64,000 bases of DNA, taken from JAICXG01 sp963801255. Its GTDB lineage: Bacteria > Verrucomicrobiota > Verrucomicrobiia > Chthoniobacterales > UBA10450. Below are positions 45,294 through 55,301 of this stretch, one piece after another. Each line of letters opens with the position of its first letter. Position 1 is the stretch's first letter. The translations under genes and the position numbers were made by a program. Location: contig CAWDEC010000006.1 in the NCBI GenBank assembly GCA_963801255.1, positions 186,001 to 250,000 of the forward strand. Direction: 5' to 3'. The notes beneath the pieces were generated by a model. That model was not told the DNA's origin and did no database searches. It saw nothing but the letters and a program-made list of their open reading frames with translations.

Positions 45294-47501
45294 CTAGAAG
45301 GTGGTTCGCAGGCCGACGACAACGCTTCGGCCTTCCAAGGGCAGCACTTCCTTCAAAAAGGAAAGATGATCGCGCGCTTCTTCATTCGTTAGGTTGGTCG
45401 CGCGCAGATAGAGATCGACATAAGTAGGACCGACACGAAAACGCCGGCTGAGGCTGGCGTTGAGAAAGGTGTAACCCGGCGTCTCGGTCTCAAATGGTGC
45501 GGTGCGATATTGGCGGTTCACCCGCTGACCTTCGATGCTCGCGCTCCAAGTGGGACTGATGTAGTTGAGGGAAGCGCTGTAACGAAACGGTGTGATCCGC
45601 GGAAGCGGCTCATCCGCGTCGGTGTCTTCGGCGTGGACGTAATCGGATTGCAAGCGCAGGAAGAGATCGTTGGGGTTCGGCTCGCTTCCGTTGTCAGCGC
45701 CGGTAATGACATTCTTGACTGACCTCGCGTCATTCGCGCTTTGGTCGGCGATCCGCGTCATCGTTAGGGGAAGAAGATGCAAATCGACCTGCGCTTCGCC
45801 ACCGAAGAATTCGGCGTTCTTCGGCGTATAATCGAAGATGCGCAGGCCGTCCTCAAAGTCACCCGTCGGTGTGAAGTCGATAAAGTCAGAGAAGGAAGTG
45901 TAGTAACCACTGATATAGCCGGTCACGACACCTGCCTTCTTGCGCAGACTAACGTCAATCCCGCGGCTCGTTTCGACGCCGAGATTTGGGTCGCCGATGA
46001 TGAACTGAAAGGTGGCGTCGTGACCGCCGCGCGCGAAAAGTTCTTCCGCGGTCGGCGCGCGCTGGGAGAAGGTGGCGTTCATCGCTAACTCCCAATGATC
46101 GAGAAAGTGATAGATTACCCCGCCAGCCGCGCTCAGCGGCGTGAACTCCTGATTCTTTTGGTCGGTCGAGGTAAGCGATGTCAACTCAGGATCGCTTGAA
46201 TCAATACTGACGTTATCATGCTCGACGCGACCGCCGAACTGGAATGTCACCGGCCCAAGTTTCACCTCTTCAAAAAGGAAGGCCGCGCCTGCAATAGTGG
46301 TGGTTGGTTGAAGAAAGGCATCCTGACCCAGAATAGAGAGATCCTTGTAGAAGAATTGGCCGCCTAACGATCCTTGAAATAGCCCAATCGGCTGGTGAAC
46401 GAGCTCGATACGTGAGTCAACTCCACTCGTCTTAAAGGTCGATCCAACCTGTTCGCCGTCGATCTCGAGGTGTTTGTAATCGGTGTAAACGAACTTGATA
46501 TTCAGTGTCGTAAAACCGGGGAACGGATCGACAATCGAGCTGCGCAGGTTGCCCTGGCGTTTCGTCACATCGAGCCGGACCCGCGAAGGAATCACGCCTG
46601 GCTCGTCCACTTCCGGATCATCGGGAATGCCATAAACGGAAAGGAACTGGTTAAACGATGCGCCGATGTAACCCTTGTCCCAAACATAGGAGCCACCGAT
46701 CGCCCAGTCTTTGGTTTTCACATAGGTGTTCGGGACTTCGCCATGCGGATTGCCGCCGAAGTCATCGAGCGCGGCCTGCTCCGGCGGCAATTCCTTCCGA
46801 ATTCGTTCATCGAGAGCGAAGCCGGGAATGCGGCGACTGTCGGTGCGCAGAAAAGAACTGTCGAGATGAAGAATGAAGTGACTCGTTAGGGCAATATCGA
46901 GTTGACCGGCAACACTCCGCTCGAGATCACCGCTATCGAAGCGGGAATCGAATTCGCCGCTGAACGGGTTGGGCGGCAGCTCGACCGGAATGCGGTTATC
47001 CACGACATTGACGACACCGCCGATCGCGCCCGAGCCGTAGAGGATGGTGGCGGGTCCCCTAACGACTTCGATGCTCTGACTGATAAGCGGACTGACGCTC
47101 GGCGCATGATCCGGGCTGAGATTCGAGACATCGAAGACTTCCGTGCCGTCGTTTAAGACGCGGACGCGGTTATCGGCCAGGCCGCGAATGATCGGCCGGC
47201 TCGCGCCGGGCGCAAAGCCGCTCGCCGCTATTCCCGGCTGGGTGGCAAGAGTGTCCCCCAGACTGGCCGCGGCCTGTTGTTTTAACTGATCTTCATTGAG
47301 GACCGTGACCGCCTGGACGGTGTCGGTGGAACTCTGTTCGATCTCGCCGCCGGTAACGACGATGCGACCGGTGGTTGCAGTGGCATTGCCGGCGGTAGCG
47401 GTCACGGACGGTGTAGGGGTTGGCGAAGCGCCTGCAATTTGAGCAGGCGCGAGACTAGCGCTGGCAAGCAGCGCAAAAGACAAAGCGATAAATTTTTTCA
47501 A
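45294..47501 (-). CDS. TonB-dependent outer-membrane receptor, ZnuD-like
   Basis: A 735-residue receptor. Signal 1-20; plug domain (about 45-165) with VTVLNEDQL, RPIIRGLADNRVRVLNDG and IEVVRGPATILYGSGAIGGVVNVVDN; barrel of about 22 strands ending in GLRTTF. The end, ATNLTNEEARDHLSFLKEVLPLEGRSV, is close to the zinc receptor ZnuD family as I remember it. His-bearing loops such as NLSPDHAPSVSP and YVHAEDTDADE could gather metal. With the ABC binding protein and permease nearby, zinc uptake is the best guess. Confidence 0.85.
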   Translation of the reverse strand: MKKFIALSFALLASASLAPAQIAGASPTPTPSVTATAGNATATTGRIVVTGGEIEQSSTDTVQAVTVLNEDQLKQQAAASLGDTLATQPGIAASGFAPGASRPIIRGLADNRVRVLNDGTEVFDVSNLSPDHAPSVSPLISQSIEVVRGPATILYGSGAIGGVVNVVDNRIPVELPPNPFSGEFDSRFDSGDLERSVAGQLDIALTSHFILHLDSSFLRTDSRRIPGFALDERIRKELPPEQAALDDFGGNPHGEVPNTYVKTKDWAIGGSYVWDKGYIGASFNQFLSVYGIPDDPEVDEPGVIPSRVRLDVTKRQGNLRSSIVDPFPGFTTLNIKFVYTDYKHLEIDGEQVGSTFKTSGVDSRIELVHQPIGLFQGSLGGQFFYKDLSILGQDAFLQPTTTIAGAAFLFEEVKLGPVTFQFGGRVEHDNVSIDSSDPELTSLTSTDQKNQEFTPLSAAGGVIYHFLDHWELAMNATFSQRAPTAEELFARGGHDATFQFIIGDPNLGVETSRGIDVSLRKKAGVVTGYISGYYTSFSDFIDFTPTGDFEDGLRIFDYTPKNAEFFGGEAQVDLHLLPLTMTRIADQSANDARSVKNVITGADNGSEPNPNDLFLRLQSDYVHAEDTDADEPLPRITPFRYSASLNYISPTWSASIEGQRVNRQYRTAPFETETPGYTFLNASLSRRFRVGPTYVDLYLRATNLTNEEARDHLSFLKEVLPLEGRSVVVGLRTTF

Positions 47502-47646
47502 AGCGAATCTCCGGTTAACGATTGGCTAACGAGTTGCAGGCAAACCACGAGCGGTGGTCGCCTAACGACCAATGCGTGCGCGGAAATCGCGCCGGGATTT
47601 TCGACGGGAAAGGTAAACCGTCCCGACAATCGGGCGGATGACCGCG

Positions 47647-47958
47647 CTAGGAGAACGCCGGAGGCGCGTGTTCGAAAATCGCCGCGCTCAGGAAAGGCGC
47701 GGGCAAGCGAACCGGGGTGAAAACAGGGATGGTTTCAAAAATAAGCACGCAAGGCAGGGCGACCAGGAGCGGCGGGGAGTGGGCTTGCTCGACCTTGCCA
47801 GCGGCGATGAGAGTAACGGCGCACTCATGCGTGGGCGAATCGGCATCCGGGTGAAACCGCGCGTGCAATTGCGGCGAAGCCGCCAGACCAAGAGCGAAGA
47901 GGAAGGCAGCAGCCAAACTTCCGGCAATCCAGCGGCGAAGGAAGACTTGCTCGTTCAC
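47647..47958 (-). CDS. Small exported His/Cys protein, paralogue B
   Basis: A 103-residue protein. I choose the GTG at 47956-47958 (VNEQVFLRR then a hydrophobic helix), because GAAAGGA lies about 12 bases upstream and it avoids overlap with the gene before it; the frame is open to 48084. The block SPQLHARFHPDADSPTHECAVTL and the ending FEHAPPAFS repeat those of the paralogue at 44914-45246. His and Cys spacing is the same. Flanks the TonB receptor on its upstream side, and so is probably first in the metal-uptake operon. Confidence 0.7.
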   Translation of the reverse strand: MNEQVFLRRWIAGSLAAAFLFALGLAASPQLHARFHPDADSPTHECAVTLIAAGKVEQAHSPPLLVALPCVLIFETIPVFTPVRLPAPFLSAAIFEHAPPAFS

Positions 47959-48017
47959 GGCAAGTCCGATCCTTTCACTGCGATCCACGAAGGGCAAGAC
48001 TTTTGCGCGAACCCTTT

Positions 48018-50486
48018 CTACCTTCCGTCCGGTTTCTGCGAAGCCGTTCGGTAGCGCTGCCACGACTCCCAGGCGCGCTCCCAATTTTCCTTCGCGGCCC
48101 AGGCTTCTGCTTCGAGGTAGAAGAAATAGGGTGGCGCGCCGGACTGCGCCTCAAAATGCCGCGCGGTGTTGAGCGCGTCGTCCGCTTTGCCGGCCTTCAT
48201 CTCGGCGCGGTAAAGAGAATACCCGGACGCGAAATCGTTAGGGTGCGCGTAAAGTTGCTGCTCGAGCTCTGCTAATGAAGCGCCATCGGCCGTCTGCGGC
48301 AGGGCCGGCGGCTGGGCATAACGCCTAACGAGTCTCCAGGCTTGGGCGAAATCGTTTTGCCGGACATGATAACGAGCCACCCCCGGCCAGCCGAGCTCCA
48401 GCCAGTCGGGATGCAATTGCACCTGTCGCAATAACTCATCGAGCGGATCGTGCGCCGACCAAAGCTCGAAGAGCCGCTGTTTTTCCGCGACCGAAAAGCG
48501 CCCGAGCGACGGATCCCCTGCCACGACCAGTTTAATCATGGTTTCAAACTCTGCCGGCGTAGCGGCTTCGAGATACTTGATCGTTAGGTCGGATCGATCG
48601 AGGGCAAGGTCGCGCAAAGCTTGGTGGGTTTTGCCGTCGCGCTCCTCGGCCTCAGCCAGCATCAAGGAATAAATCCCGGCTTCCTTCGCGCCCTGCCGTT
48701 GTAGCGCCTCGCGCCAGGCGGTGATGGCGAGCGCGGGCTGCCATCCAAGCCAGATTTTGCCTTCCTCGAAAGGGAGCTGATATGCACTCGGCTCGAGAAA
48801 ACGTGCGCGGCGAAAATCGGCTACCACATTAGCCAGTGGCTCGCGCTTGCCGAGTCGCGCCCCGGCCCGCAGGAAATAGAGCTGCCAATCGAGTGGCGCC
48901 CATCGCAAACCGCGATCGGTCGCGGCAATCGCTTCGGGAAAACGATACCCGCGACTGGCGATAATGGCCGTCGCGCGGGCATTCTCTACTCCCTCCAAAC
49001 CGGGCAGCGTGAGCACATTCCGCCAGGAAAAAAACCAGGCCAGACTAACGAAGAGCAGGACAACTCCGACAATTCGAAACAGGATCGGCGCGAAGCGGCT
49101 CGACTGAAGAGGTAGTGGACGGAATTGCGCGATGCCAAGAAGAAATGTGCCGGCCAGGAAAGAAGCCAGGCGATGCGCCGAGACGTCAACGAAACCGTGC
49201 AGGACAAAAAGCAAGCCGCCGACGAGCGCGGTGTAACGCAACCGCTGATTCGTTCCTTCCCTGAGCGGAAATGCGCGCCTAACCAAAAGCGCTCCCGCGA
49301 TCAGGAGCAACAAAAGCGCTGGCCAGCCCATTTCCGCCCAGACCCAAAGCCAATCGCTTTCTGGATGAAGCGCGCGCCCGACCCCACGGCCGGCATTGCG
49401 AAAGAGTGCGAAAACGCTTTCGAAATTTCCCAATCCCACGCCGCACCAGGGCGAAGCTCGAATCATGTCGAGCGCATCGCAAAAGATGAGCCAGCGAAAA
49501 TCGGAAGTGACTGGACCCTCGCTCCCGAGGCGGAGATGAAAACGCTCGATCGTTTCGCCACCAAAGAGTAGCAGGCTGATGAAAAGAAGAAGGAGAACCG
49601 AGGCAGCGATTGCGACACCCGCACCGGACGCTTTGCGAAAAACAAACCGAACCAGCCAGGCGGCGCAGCCAATCACCAAAATCAAAATGCCGGCCCGCGA
49701 GAAGGCGAGGATGAGTGCTGCAATCAGAATTCCGAGACCGAAGAACCAGAGGAGCCAGCGCTTGTGCCCGCGCCGAAAATCGTCCTGCAAACACCCGAGT
49801 ACAACTAGCGTCGAAATGCCGAAGAGGTCGCCCGTCTGATTGCGATTTGGGAAAGGGCCGAAGCCGCGTGCGTTGTGCCAAAACTGCAGCGGTTCCTGAC
49901 GGAAGCTGAGAAAAAGACAAAGCGCGGCGAGGGCAATAATCCCCGCAGCGAAAAGGCGCGACGCGAGTCGCACATCGCGCAAATGCATTTCGAGCGAAGC
50001 GACATAGTAAATCCAGCAAACTCCCGCGAGGAGGAGAAAAAGACTGTCGAGAGTCATCCACGGCTGGGCCGAAACCGTGTCGGGTAACTCGATGCCAAGG
50101 TCTTTCGTTAGGGCAATACGCCAATGCGGAATGCTAAACCAATGCGCTGGCAGGAAGGCGGCCGCGGCCAGCGCAACAAAGAGTAGCGCGAGAAGATTCA
50201 GCCCGCGTCCAAGTGACAAGTGCGGCGGATGGAAAAGAAGGAGAAGTGCAAAAGCTCCAACGACGATCGCCTCGCTCCAGCGTTGCGTGGCCCCGCCAAG
50301 AAAAGCCGCCAGGGTCACAATTGCCGGTAAAGCGAATACTGCCAACCCCGCGGATGCGCTTTCTTTTGCGGCCGTTCTTGGCGCTGAATTCGACTCGGAA
50401 GGTTGCATGGAGGCTTGAATTGCGGTGGAATACGTTGGCTTAGCAGTTTGCGCTTTCCAATGCAGCGAATCAGTCTTTTCCTTCAA
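48018..50486 (-). CDS. O-antigen ligase/polymerase family membrane protein with TPR-like C-terminus
   Basis: An 822-residue protein. About 10-12 hydrophobic helices (about 45-490) contain the Wzy/WaaL segment ALILAFSRAGILILVIG and, in the large periplasmic loop, DMIRASPWCGVGLGNFESVF and HPESDWLWVWAEMGWPALLLL, typical of the O-antigen ligase domain (SRxG and GxGxxNF with His). The C-terminal 300 residues are helical repeats (YLRAGARLGKR, AEERDGKTHQALRDL, YRAEMKAGKADDAL) like TPRs. Likely polymerises or ligates surface polysaccharide. It is divergent from a polyprenyl sugar transferase at 50529. Confidence 0.82.
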   Translation of the reverse strand: MKEKTDSLHWKAQTAKPTYSTAIQASMQPSESNSAPRTAAKESASAGLAVFALPAIVTLAAFLGGATQRWSEAIVVGAFALLLLFHPPHLSLGRGLNLLALLFVALAAAAFLPAHWFSIPHWRIALTKDLGIELPDTVSAQPWMTLDSLFLLLAGVCWIYYVASLEMHLRDVRLASRLFAAGIIALAALCLFLSFRQEPLQFWHNARGFGPFPNRNQTGDLFGISTLVVLGCLQDDFRRGHKRWLLWFFGLGILIAALILAFSRAGILILVIGCAAWLVRFVFRKASGAGVAIAASVLLLLFISLLLFGGETIERFHLRLGSEGPVTSDFRWLIFCDALDMIRASPWCGVGLGNFESVFALFRNAGRGVGRALHPESDWLWVWAEMGWPALLLLLIAGALLVRRAFPLREGTNQRLRYTALVGGLLFVLHGFVDVSAHRLASFLAGTFLLGIAQFRPLPLQSSRFAPILFRIVGVVLLFVSLAWFFSWRNVLTLPGLEGVENARATAIIASRGYRFPEAIAATDRGLRWAPLDWQLYFLRAGARLGKREPLANVVADFRRARFLEPSAYQLPFEEGKIWLGWQPALAITAWREALQRQGAKEAGIYSLMLAEAEERDGKTHQALRDLALDRSDLTIKYLEAATPAEFETMIKLVVAGDPSLGRFSVAEKQRLFELWSAHDPLDELLRQVQLHPDWLELGWPGVARYHVRQNDFAQAWRLVRRYAQPPALPQTADGASLAELEQQLYAHPNDFASGYSLYRAEMKAGKADDALNTARHFEAQSGAPPYFFYLEAEAWAAKENWERAWESWQRYRTASQKPDGR

Positions 50487-50528
50487 GAGCTAGCAGATTC
50501 CCTTTGCCGCGCGGTGAGTTAGGCAGCC

Positions 50529-51929
50529 ATGGTCACTCAGCGCACGCAAGGTTTGTACCGAGTCTTTCTGCTTTGCCAGATCCTGATCGTGGCCGGGCTC
50601 TTCTGGTTTGGCGTCTGGGTGATGGTGACCTTTTACTCCAAGGGCGCACAGCTCACCTGGAATCGTTACAGCATTTATTGCATGACGCTCGTCATCGGCT
50701 TGCTCGGCGAATCGCTCAGTCGTGAAGGCTCCAAGCGTTATTTCTTGCAGAGCGAATTTCTGCGTCAGCATCGACTCGCTTTACGCCAGACCTTCGCCAG
50801 CGTGGGTGCGCTGGTTTTTTACCTCATCGCGACCAAGGACTCCTTCATCTCGCGCCTTTTCTTCTTCAATTTTCTGCCCTGGCTCTACATCGCGCTCTTG
50901 TTCTCACATCACTTTCTGCCCGAATTTTTGGCACGCCACATCCTGCAGCGGGAAGAGACGACCCTGCTCCTCGGTTCAACCGCGAAAGCCCACGCCTTGC
51001 GTTCTTGGCTGCGACGCAAAGCAGAAACTGGCCTACGTACGGTCGGGATCATTTGCGAAGAACCGCGCGATTGCACGGAGGACAAAATCCCGGTGCTGGG
51101 CGGGTTCGATCGTTTCCGCAGCGCAATCCAGGAACATGGCGTGACGCAGGTCGTCATGCTCGAGTTTCCGCAATTCAACGAGCAGAATCGCGCCCTTATT
51201 GCCACATGCGATCAGCTTGGCGTGCGCCTCGTGATCGTGAGCGATCTCGAGGAAAAGCTCGGGCATCCGGTGATCCATTTCGATGACGACGGCTTTCGCT
51301 TCATCGGCTTGCGCGAGGAGCCGCTGGAAAATCCATTCAATCGCGGCATCAAGCGGACGATTGATTATATTTTCGCGATTCCAATCATGCTGATTCTCTT
51401 CCCGCCGCTCGCGGTCATTGTCTGGCTGGCGCACCGTCTGCAATCGCCCGGTCCGCTCTTTCACAAGCAGACACGCGCCGGGATTCAGAACCGCCGGTTC
51501 GATATCTGGAAATTTCGGACCATGGATGTGCGCAACACCGATCTCGCGCGCCAGGCGACGTCGGACGACGAACGCGTTTATCCGTTAGGCAGATGGTTCC
51601 GAAAGTTGAGCATCGATGAGGTGCCGCAATTCTGGAATGTGCTGCGTGGCGAGATGAGCGTGGTCGGTCCACGCCCGCACCTGATTGAGCATAACGAGCA
51701 ATTTTCGCAGCTGATGGCCAATTATCAGGTACGGACTTTTGTGAAACCCGGCATTACCGGTCTGGCGCAAGTGCGCGGTTACCGCGGCGAAGCGCAGACG
51801 AGCAAAGACATTCAGAACCGCGTCGCCTGCGACATCGAGTATTTGGAGAATTGGAATCTCACGCTCGAATGCGGAATTATTTTGCGCACCTTTGCGCAGC
51901 TGATCGTTCCGCCGCCGACAGCACATTAG
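50529..51929 (+). CDS. Undecaprenyl-phosphate sugar phosphotransferase (exopolysaccharide type)
   Basis: Starts surface polysaccharide synthesis by placing a sugar phosphate on undecaprenyl phosphate. The 466-residue protein has four N-terminal membrane helices (to about 130), a Rossmann-like linker domain (about 135-260) and the WbaP/WcaJ catalytic domain: FHKQTRAGIQNRRFDIWKFRTM, LGRWFRKLSIDEVPQFWNV and GEMSVVGPRPHLIEHNEQF, then VKPGITGLAQVRGYRGE. These carry the conserved Lys, Arg, Asp-Glu-Pro and GPRP elements. It is divergent from the O-antigen ligase gene, and the two probably serve the same polymer. Confidence 0.93.
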   Translation: MVTQRTQGLYRVFLLCQILIVAGLFWFGVWVMVTFYSKGAQLTWNRYSIYCMTLVIGLLGESLSREGSKRYFLQSEFLRQHRLALRQTFASVGALVFYLIATKDSFISRLFFFNFLPWLYIALLFSHHFLPEFLARHILQREETTLLLGSTAKAHALRSWLRRKAETGLRTVGIICEEPRDCTEDKIPVLGGFDRFRSAIQEHGVTQVVMLEFPQFNEQNRALIATCDQLGVRLVIVSDLEEKLGHPVIHFDDDGFRFIGLREEPLENPFNRGIKRTIDYIFAIPIMLILFPPLAVIVWLAHRLQSPGPLFHKQTRAGIQNRRFDIWKFRTMDVRNTDLARQATSDDERVYPLGRWFRKLSIDEVPQFWNVLRGEMSVVGPRPHLIEHNEQFSQLMANYQVRTFVKPGITGLAQVRGYRGEAQTSKDIQNRVACDIEYLENWNLTLECGIILRTFAQLIVPPPTAH

Positions 51930-51951
51930 GCTCGAAGCGGGGCGCTTCGTT

Positions 51952-53722
51952 TCAGCGGAAGCGTCGCTCGACTTCCTCCTCCTGGGCGAGCAGCTCTGGT
52001 GGAACGTTCGGCTGCAGGCTTTGGAAAAACGCCTTCTGTGCGGCCAACTCCTTCGACCATTCGTTAGGCTTAACCGCCAGCAACTCTTTCAGCTCTTCAG
52101 ACGAGATACCTTCCAGGTCTTCCAGGTCCAGCTCCGTCGCTCGCGGCAGGTGACCAATCGGGCTCGTCTCTGCGCCGCCGCGGCCTTCGCACCGATCAAT
52201 GATCCATTTCAATATTCGCATGTTGTCGCCAAAACCCGGCCAAAGGAATTTGCCGGTGGCGTCTTTGCGGAACCAATTGACGTGAAAGATGAGTGGGGGG
52301 CTCGTCAGGCGTTTGCCGGTCTCCAGCCAGTGGCGAAAATAATCGCCGATGTTGTAACCGCAAAAGGGCAGCATCGCCATCGGGTCGCGCCGCACCTGCC
52401 CGACGGCACCGGTCGCAGCCGCGGTGGTTTCCGAGGCCATGGTCGCTCCGATGTAAACGCCGTGATTCCAATCGTGAGCCTGGAAAACGAGCGGCATGGT
52501 ATCACTGCGCCGCCCACCAAAAATGATCGCACTGATTGGGACACCGGCTGGATCCTCGACCTCCAGATCGAGCACCGGATTGTTCCGCATCGGTGTTGCA
52601 AAACGGCTGTTTGGGTGCGCTGCCTTTTCCTTCGAAGCAGGCGTCCAGGGATTGCCTTTCCAATCAAAAGCAGCATCAGGCGGAGCGCCATCCTTTCCTT
52701 CCCACCAGACGTCGCCGTCATTCGTTAGGGCAACATTTGTGAAAAGCGTGTCGCGCTCGATCGAACGCATGGCGTTGGGGTTGGATTTGTAGCTCGTGCC
52801 CGGCACGACGCCGAAATAGCCGTTTTCCGGATTGACCGCATAGAGCCGACCGTCGTCACCGATTTCCATCCAGGCGATGTCGTCGCCGATGGTTGTGATT
52901 TTCCAGCCGGCGAAATGTTTCGGCGGGATGAGCATGGCGAAGTTCGTCTTACCGCAGGCACTCGGGAAAGCGGCCGCCACATAATGCTTTTTCCCTTCGG
53001 GAGATTCGACGCCGAGGATGAGCATGTGCTCGGCGAGCCATCCTTGTTTGTTCGCGAGATAACTGGCGATCCGAAGAGCGAGGCATTTCTTGCTCAGGAG
53101 CACATTTCCACCGTAACCCGAGCCAACCGAGATGATGGTATTGTCCTGAGGGAAATGACAAATCCAGCGTCGCTCCGGATTCACGTCGAGAAGCGAATGC
53201 ACACCGCGATTGAATTCCGCCTTCGGATCATCGCCTAGCTTTGCCGAGGCCTGTCGCCCCATGCGCGTCATGATGCGCATGCTGAGCACGACATAGATGG
53301 AGTCGGTAATTTCGTAGCCGATTTTGGCCAGAGGCGAATCGGGCGGACCCATGACGTAAGGCACAACAAACATGGTCCGGTCGCGCATCGCGCCCTTGAG
53401 CATTTCCTGCAACTTACGGTAGGTCTCAGCCGGCTCCGCCCAGTGGTTTGTTGGTCCGGCTTCTTCTTTGCTTGGGGTACAGATGAGGGTGAATTGTTCG
53501 ACGCGCGCAACATCGTTAGGATTGGAACGATGAAGATAGCAACCCGGCCTTTTTTCCGGGTTGAGCTTGATCAAAATGCCCTGGCGACACGCTTCCTCGA
53601 GGAGAAAATTGTTTTCCGCCTCCGAACCGTCACACCAGAAAATATTTGCCGGCTTGGGTAAGCGATTCGACCTGATGCACCCAGTCGAGGACGGCCTGAT
53701 TACTCGGTTTGTTTTCACCCAT
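51952..53722 (-). CDS. pckG: Phosphoenolpyruvate carboxykinase (GTP), N-terminus frame-disrupted
   Basis: Converts oxaloacetate to PEP with GTP (gluconeogenesis). The main frame (to 53655) has the kinase loop FPSACGKTNFAML (P-loop, with the reactive Cys), RRSDTMPLVFQ, and PFCGYNIGDYF; length about 588 after fusion. The start is displaced: the minus-strand frame MGENKPSNQAVLDWVHQVESLT from ATG 53722 joins KPANIFWCDGSE only if one C in a CCC run at 53656-53658 is removed, giving LTKPANIF. A still earlier in-frame ATG is at 53761. As read, translation from 53718 gives an unlikely N-terminus. Sequencing error or recent mutation. Confidence 0.93.
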
Positions 53723-53830
53723 GCCGCTGGGCGCTGAGATGGCAGGAGCGATATTTTCCATAGGCGTGGCCCGCACTTCGAGCGCGGAAGGATTCAATTT
53801 GAACGCTTCGGCGGAGAGGCCAAGAAAAAA

Positions 53831-54748
53831 TTGCCAGCAGAACGGGAAACGGCCGCCGCGCGCGAGCTTGCGCTTCTCAATCCCGAGCCGTTTAATGACG
53901 ATATGTTTGGTGTCACCACCTCAGATGACTACCAACCGGTAGCCTGGATGGGACGCTACCCGGTCCACGTTCCTACTCTGCTCGTGATTGTACATGTGGC
54001 GTGCGTGATTCTGACCTGCCTGCTGATGGCTTTCGGGCAGGGCGCAATCCTGAACATCCTGGCTTTCGATAGCGCACAGGTCCTTTACGCAGGGCGCGTA
54101 TGGCAAATCGGCACCTACGCGCTCGTCCATCAACCCTCGGGCCTAATTTGGTTCGCTGTCGAGATGTATATGCTTTTTGCCTTTGGGCGAGAAGTGGAAC
54201 GCTTCATTGGACGGCGAGCGTTTCTTTTGCTTTATGCGCTGCTGGTTTTTGTACCGGCGCTTTTTCTCACCCTTCTCGGTTTGTGGCAACGCAACGGCAT
54301 TGTGGGCTCGGCAACGATCCACTTCGGCATCTTCATCGCCTTTGCCGCCATTTATCCCAACGTTGAAATTTTCCTTCGCGTCATGGCGAAATGGTGGGCC
54401 CTCATTTTCGTCGCCGCCTACACGCTGCAGCTTCTGGCTTTTCACGGCTGGTCCGAAATGTTCGTCCTCTGGTTGAGCGTCGGCCTCGCCTATGGCTTCA
54501 TCCATTTCCGCGGTGCGGGACCGCAAATCGAGTGGCTGAGTGATTGGACATCGCGCTGGCGGTCGAAACGCGTTCTGCACGTCGTACCGCCGCCTTCTTC
54601 CCGTCGTGTGGTGGAGCCGGAAGACATATACGATTCGATCGATCCGGTGCTCGAGAAGATTTCCAAATCGGGCATTGGCAGCCTGACGGCGAGCGAACGC
54701 CGCGCACTTGACCGGGCGCGCGCCCGGTTGCTTAACAAATCCAAGTAA
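53831..54748 (+). CDS. Rhomboid-like membrane protein, catalytic motif not evident
   Basis: A 305-residue protein with six hydrophobic helices (about 46-225) in a rhomboid-type arrangement: QIGTYALVHQPSGLIWFAVEMYMLFAFGREVERFIGRRAF (split for display) in helices 1-3, then GIVGSATIHFGIF. Active rhomboids need GxSG and a later His; here the loop is GSATIHFG and I cannot place both residues. The C-terminal cytosolic tail (about 255-305), with IDPVLEKISKSGIGSLTASE, resembles the short domain that follows many bacterial rhomboids. May be a pseudorhomboid. Confidence 0.7.
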   Translation: MPAERETAAARELALLNPEPFNDDMFGVTTSDDYQPVAWMGRYPVHVPTLLVIVHVACVILTCLLMAFGQGAILNILAFDSAQVLYAGRVWQIGTYALVHQPSGLIWFAVEMYMLFAFGREVERFIGRRAFLLLYALLVFVPALFLTLLGLWQRNGIVGSATIHFGIFIAFAAIYPNVEIFLRVMAKWWALIFVAAYTLQLLAFHGWSEMFVLWLSVGLAYGFIHFRGAGPQIEWLSDWTSRWRSKRVLHVVPPPSSRRVVEPEDIYDSIDPVLEKISKSGIGSLTASERRALDRARARLLNKSK

Positions 54749-54839
54749 ACGAAACGGCGGACGGATGGCTCTTCATCCTTCTCCCGGCTGGCCTAACGAT
54801 TGGCTACAAACGATCAGTGGCCTCGTTTTACGGGAAAAT

Positions 54840-55298
54840 TTAAGTCTCGCGCAAACGCGCGAAAAAATCCGCTGGGGTTGCAGCTTCGAGCAACGCTTTG
54901 CGTGTCGCCTCGTCATTCAGCCGCCGGGCAAGCGAACCGACACAGATCAAATAATCGTTCACCATTTGCTGCGGAACCGCGATGACGAAAAGAAGGTGGA
55001 CTGTCTTCTCAGGTTCACTGGCGAACATCACACCGCGATTGCTTCTCCCGATACCTAGCAAGAGTTGATTGACCAACTGCGTCCGGGCATGCGGAAACGC
55101 GACACCGCCGTTCGCCACCGTTGAGCTTTTCATTTCCCGCTCCATCACGGCCTCGAAAAATTCTTTTGGCTGTCGCAATTCGCCGCGCGTGCCTAACAAT
55201 TCCACGATCTCCCAGATCGCTTCCGCCGCCGTCTTCCCTTGTAAATCCAGCACAACATGGTTTGTGTCGAGCAGGCTATCGAGCAAGGGCGAGATCAT
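54840..55298 (-). CDS. ptsN: PTS IIA (PtsN-type) regulatory domain protein
   Basis: A 152-residue cytosolic PTS EIIA of the fructose/nitrogen-regulatory class. The phosphoryl-accepting His is in NGGVAFPHARTQ (about residue 71). LLDTNHVVLDLQGKT at the N-terminus and VHLLFVIAVP after it fit the family. No other PTS gene is near, so a regulatory rather than transport role is likely. The start codon lies 4 bases from the divergent DUF2270 gene start. Confidence 0.9.
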   Translation of the reverse strand: MISPLLDSLLDTNHVVLDLQGKTAAEAIWEIVELLGTRGELRQPKEFFEAVMEREMKSSTVANGGVAFPHARTQLVNQLLLGIGRSNRGVMFASEPEKTVHLLFVIAVPQQMVNDYLICVGSLARRLNDEATRKALLEAATPADFFARLRET

Positions 55299-55301
55299 GG
55301 A

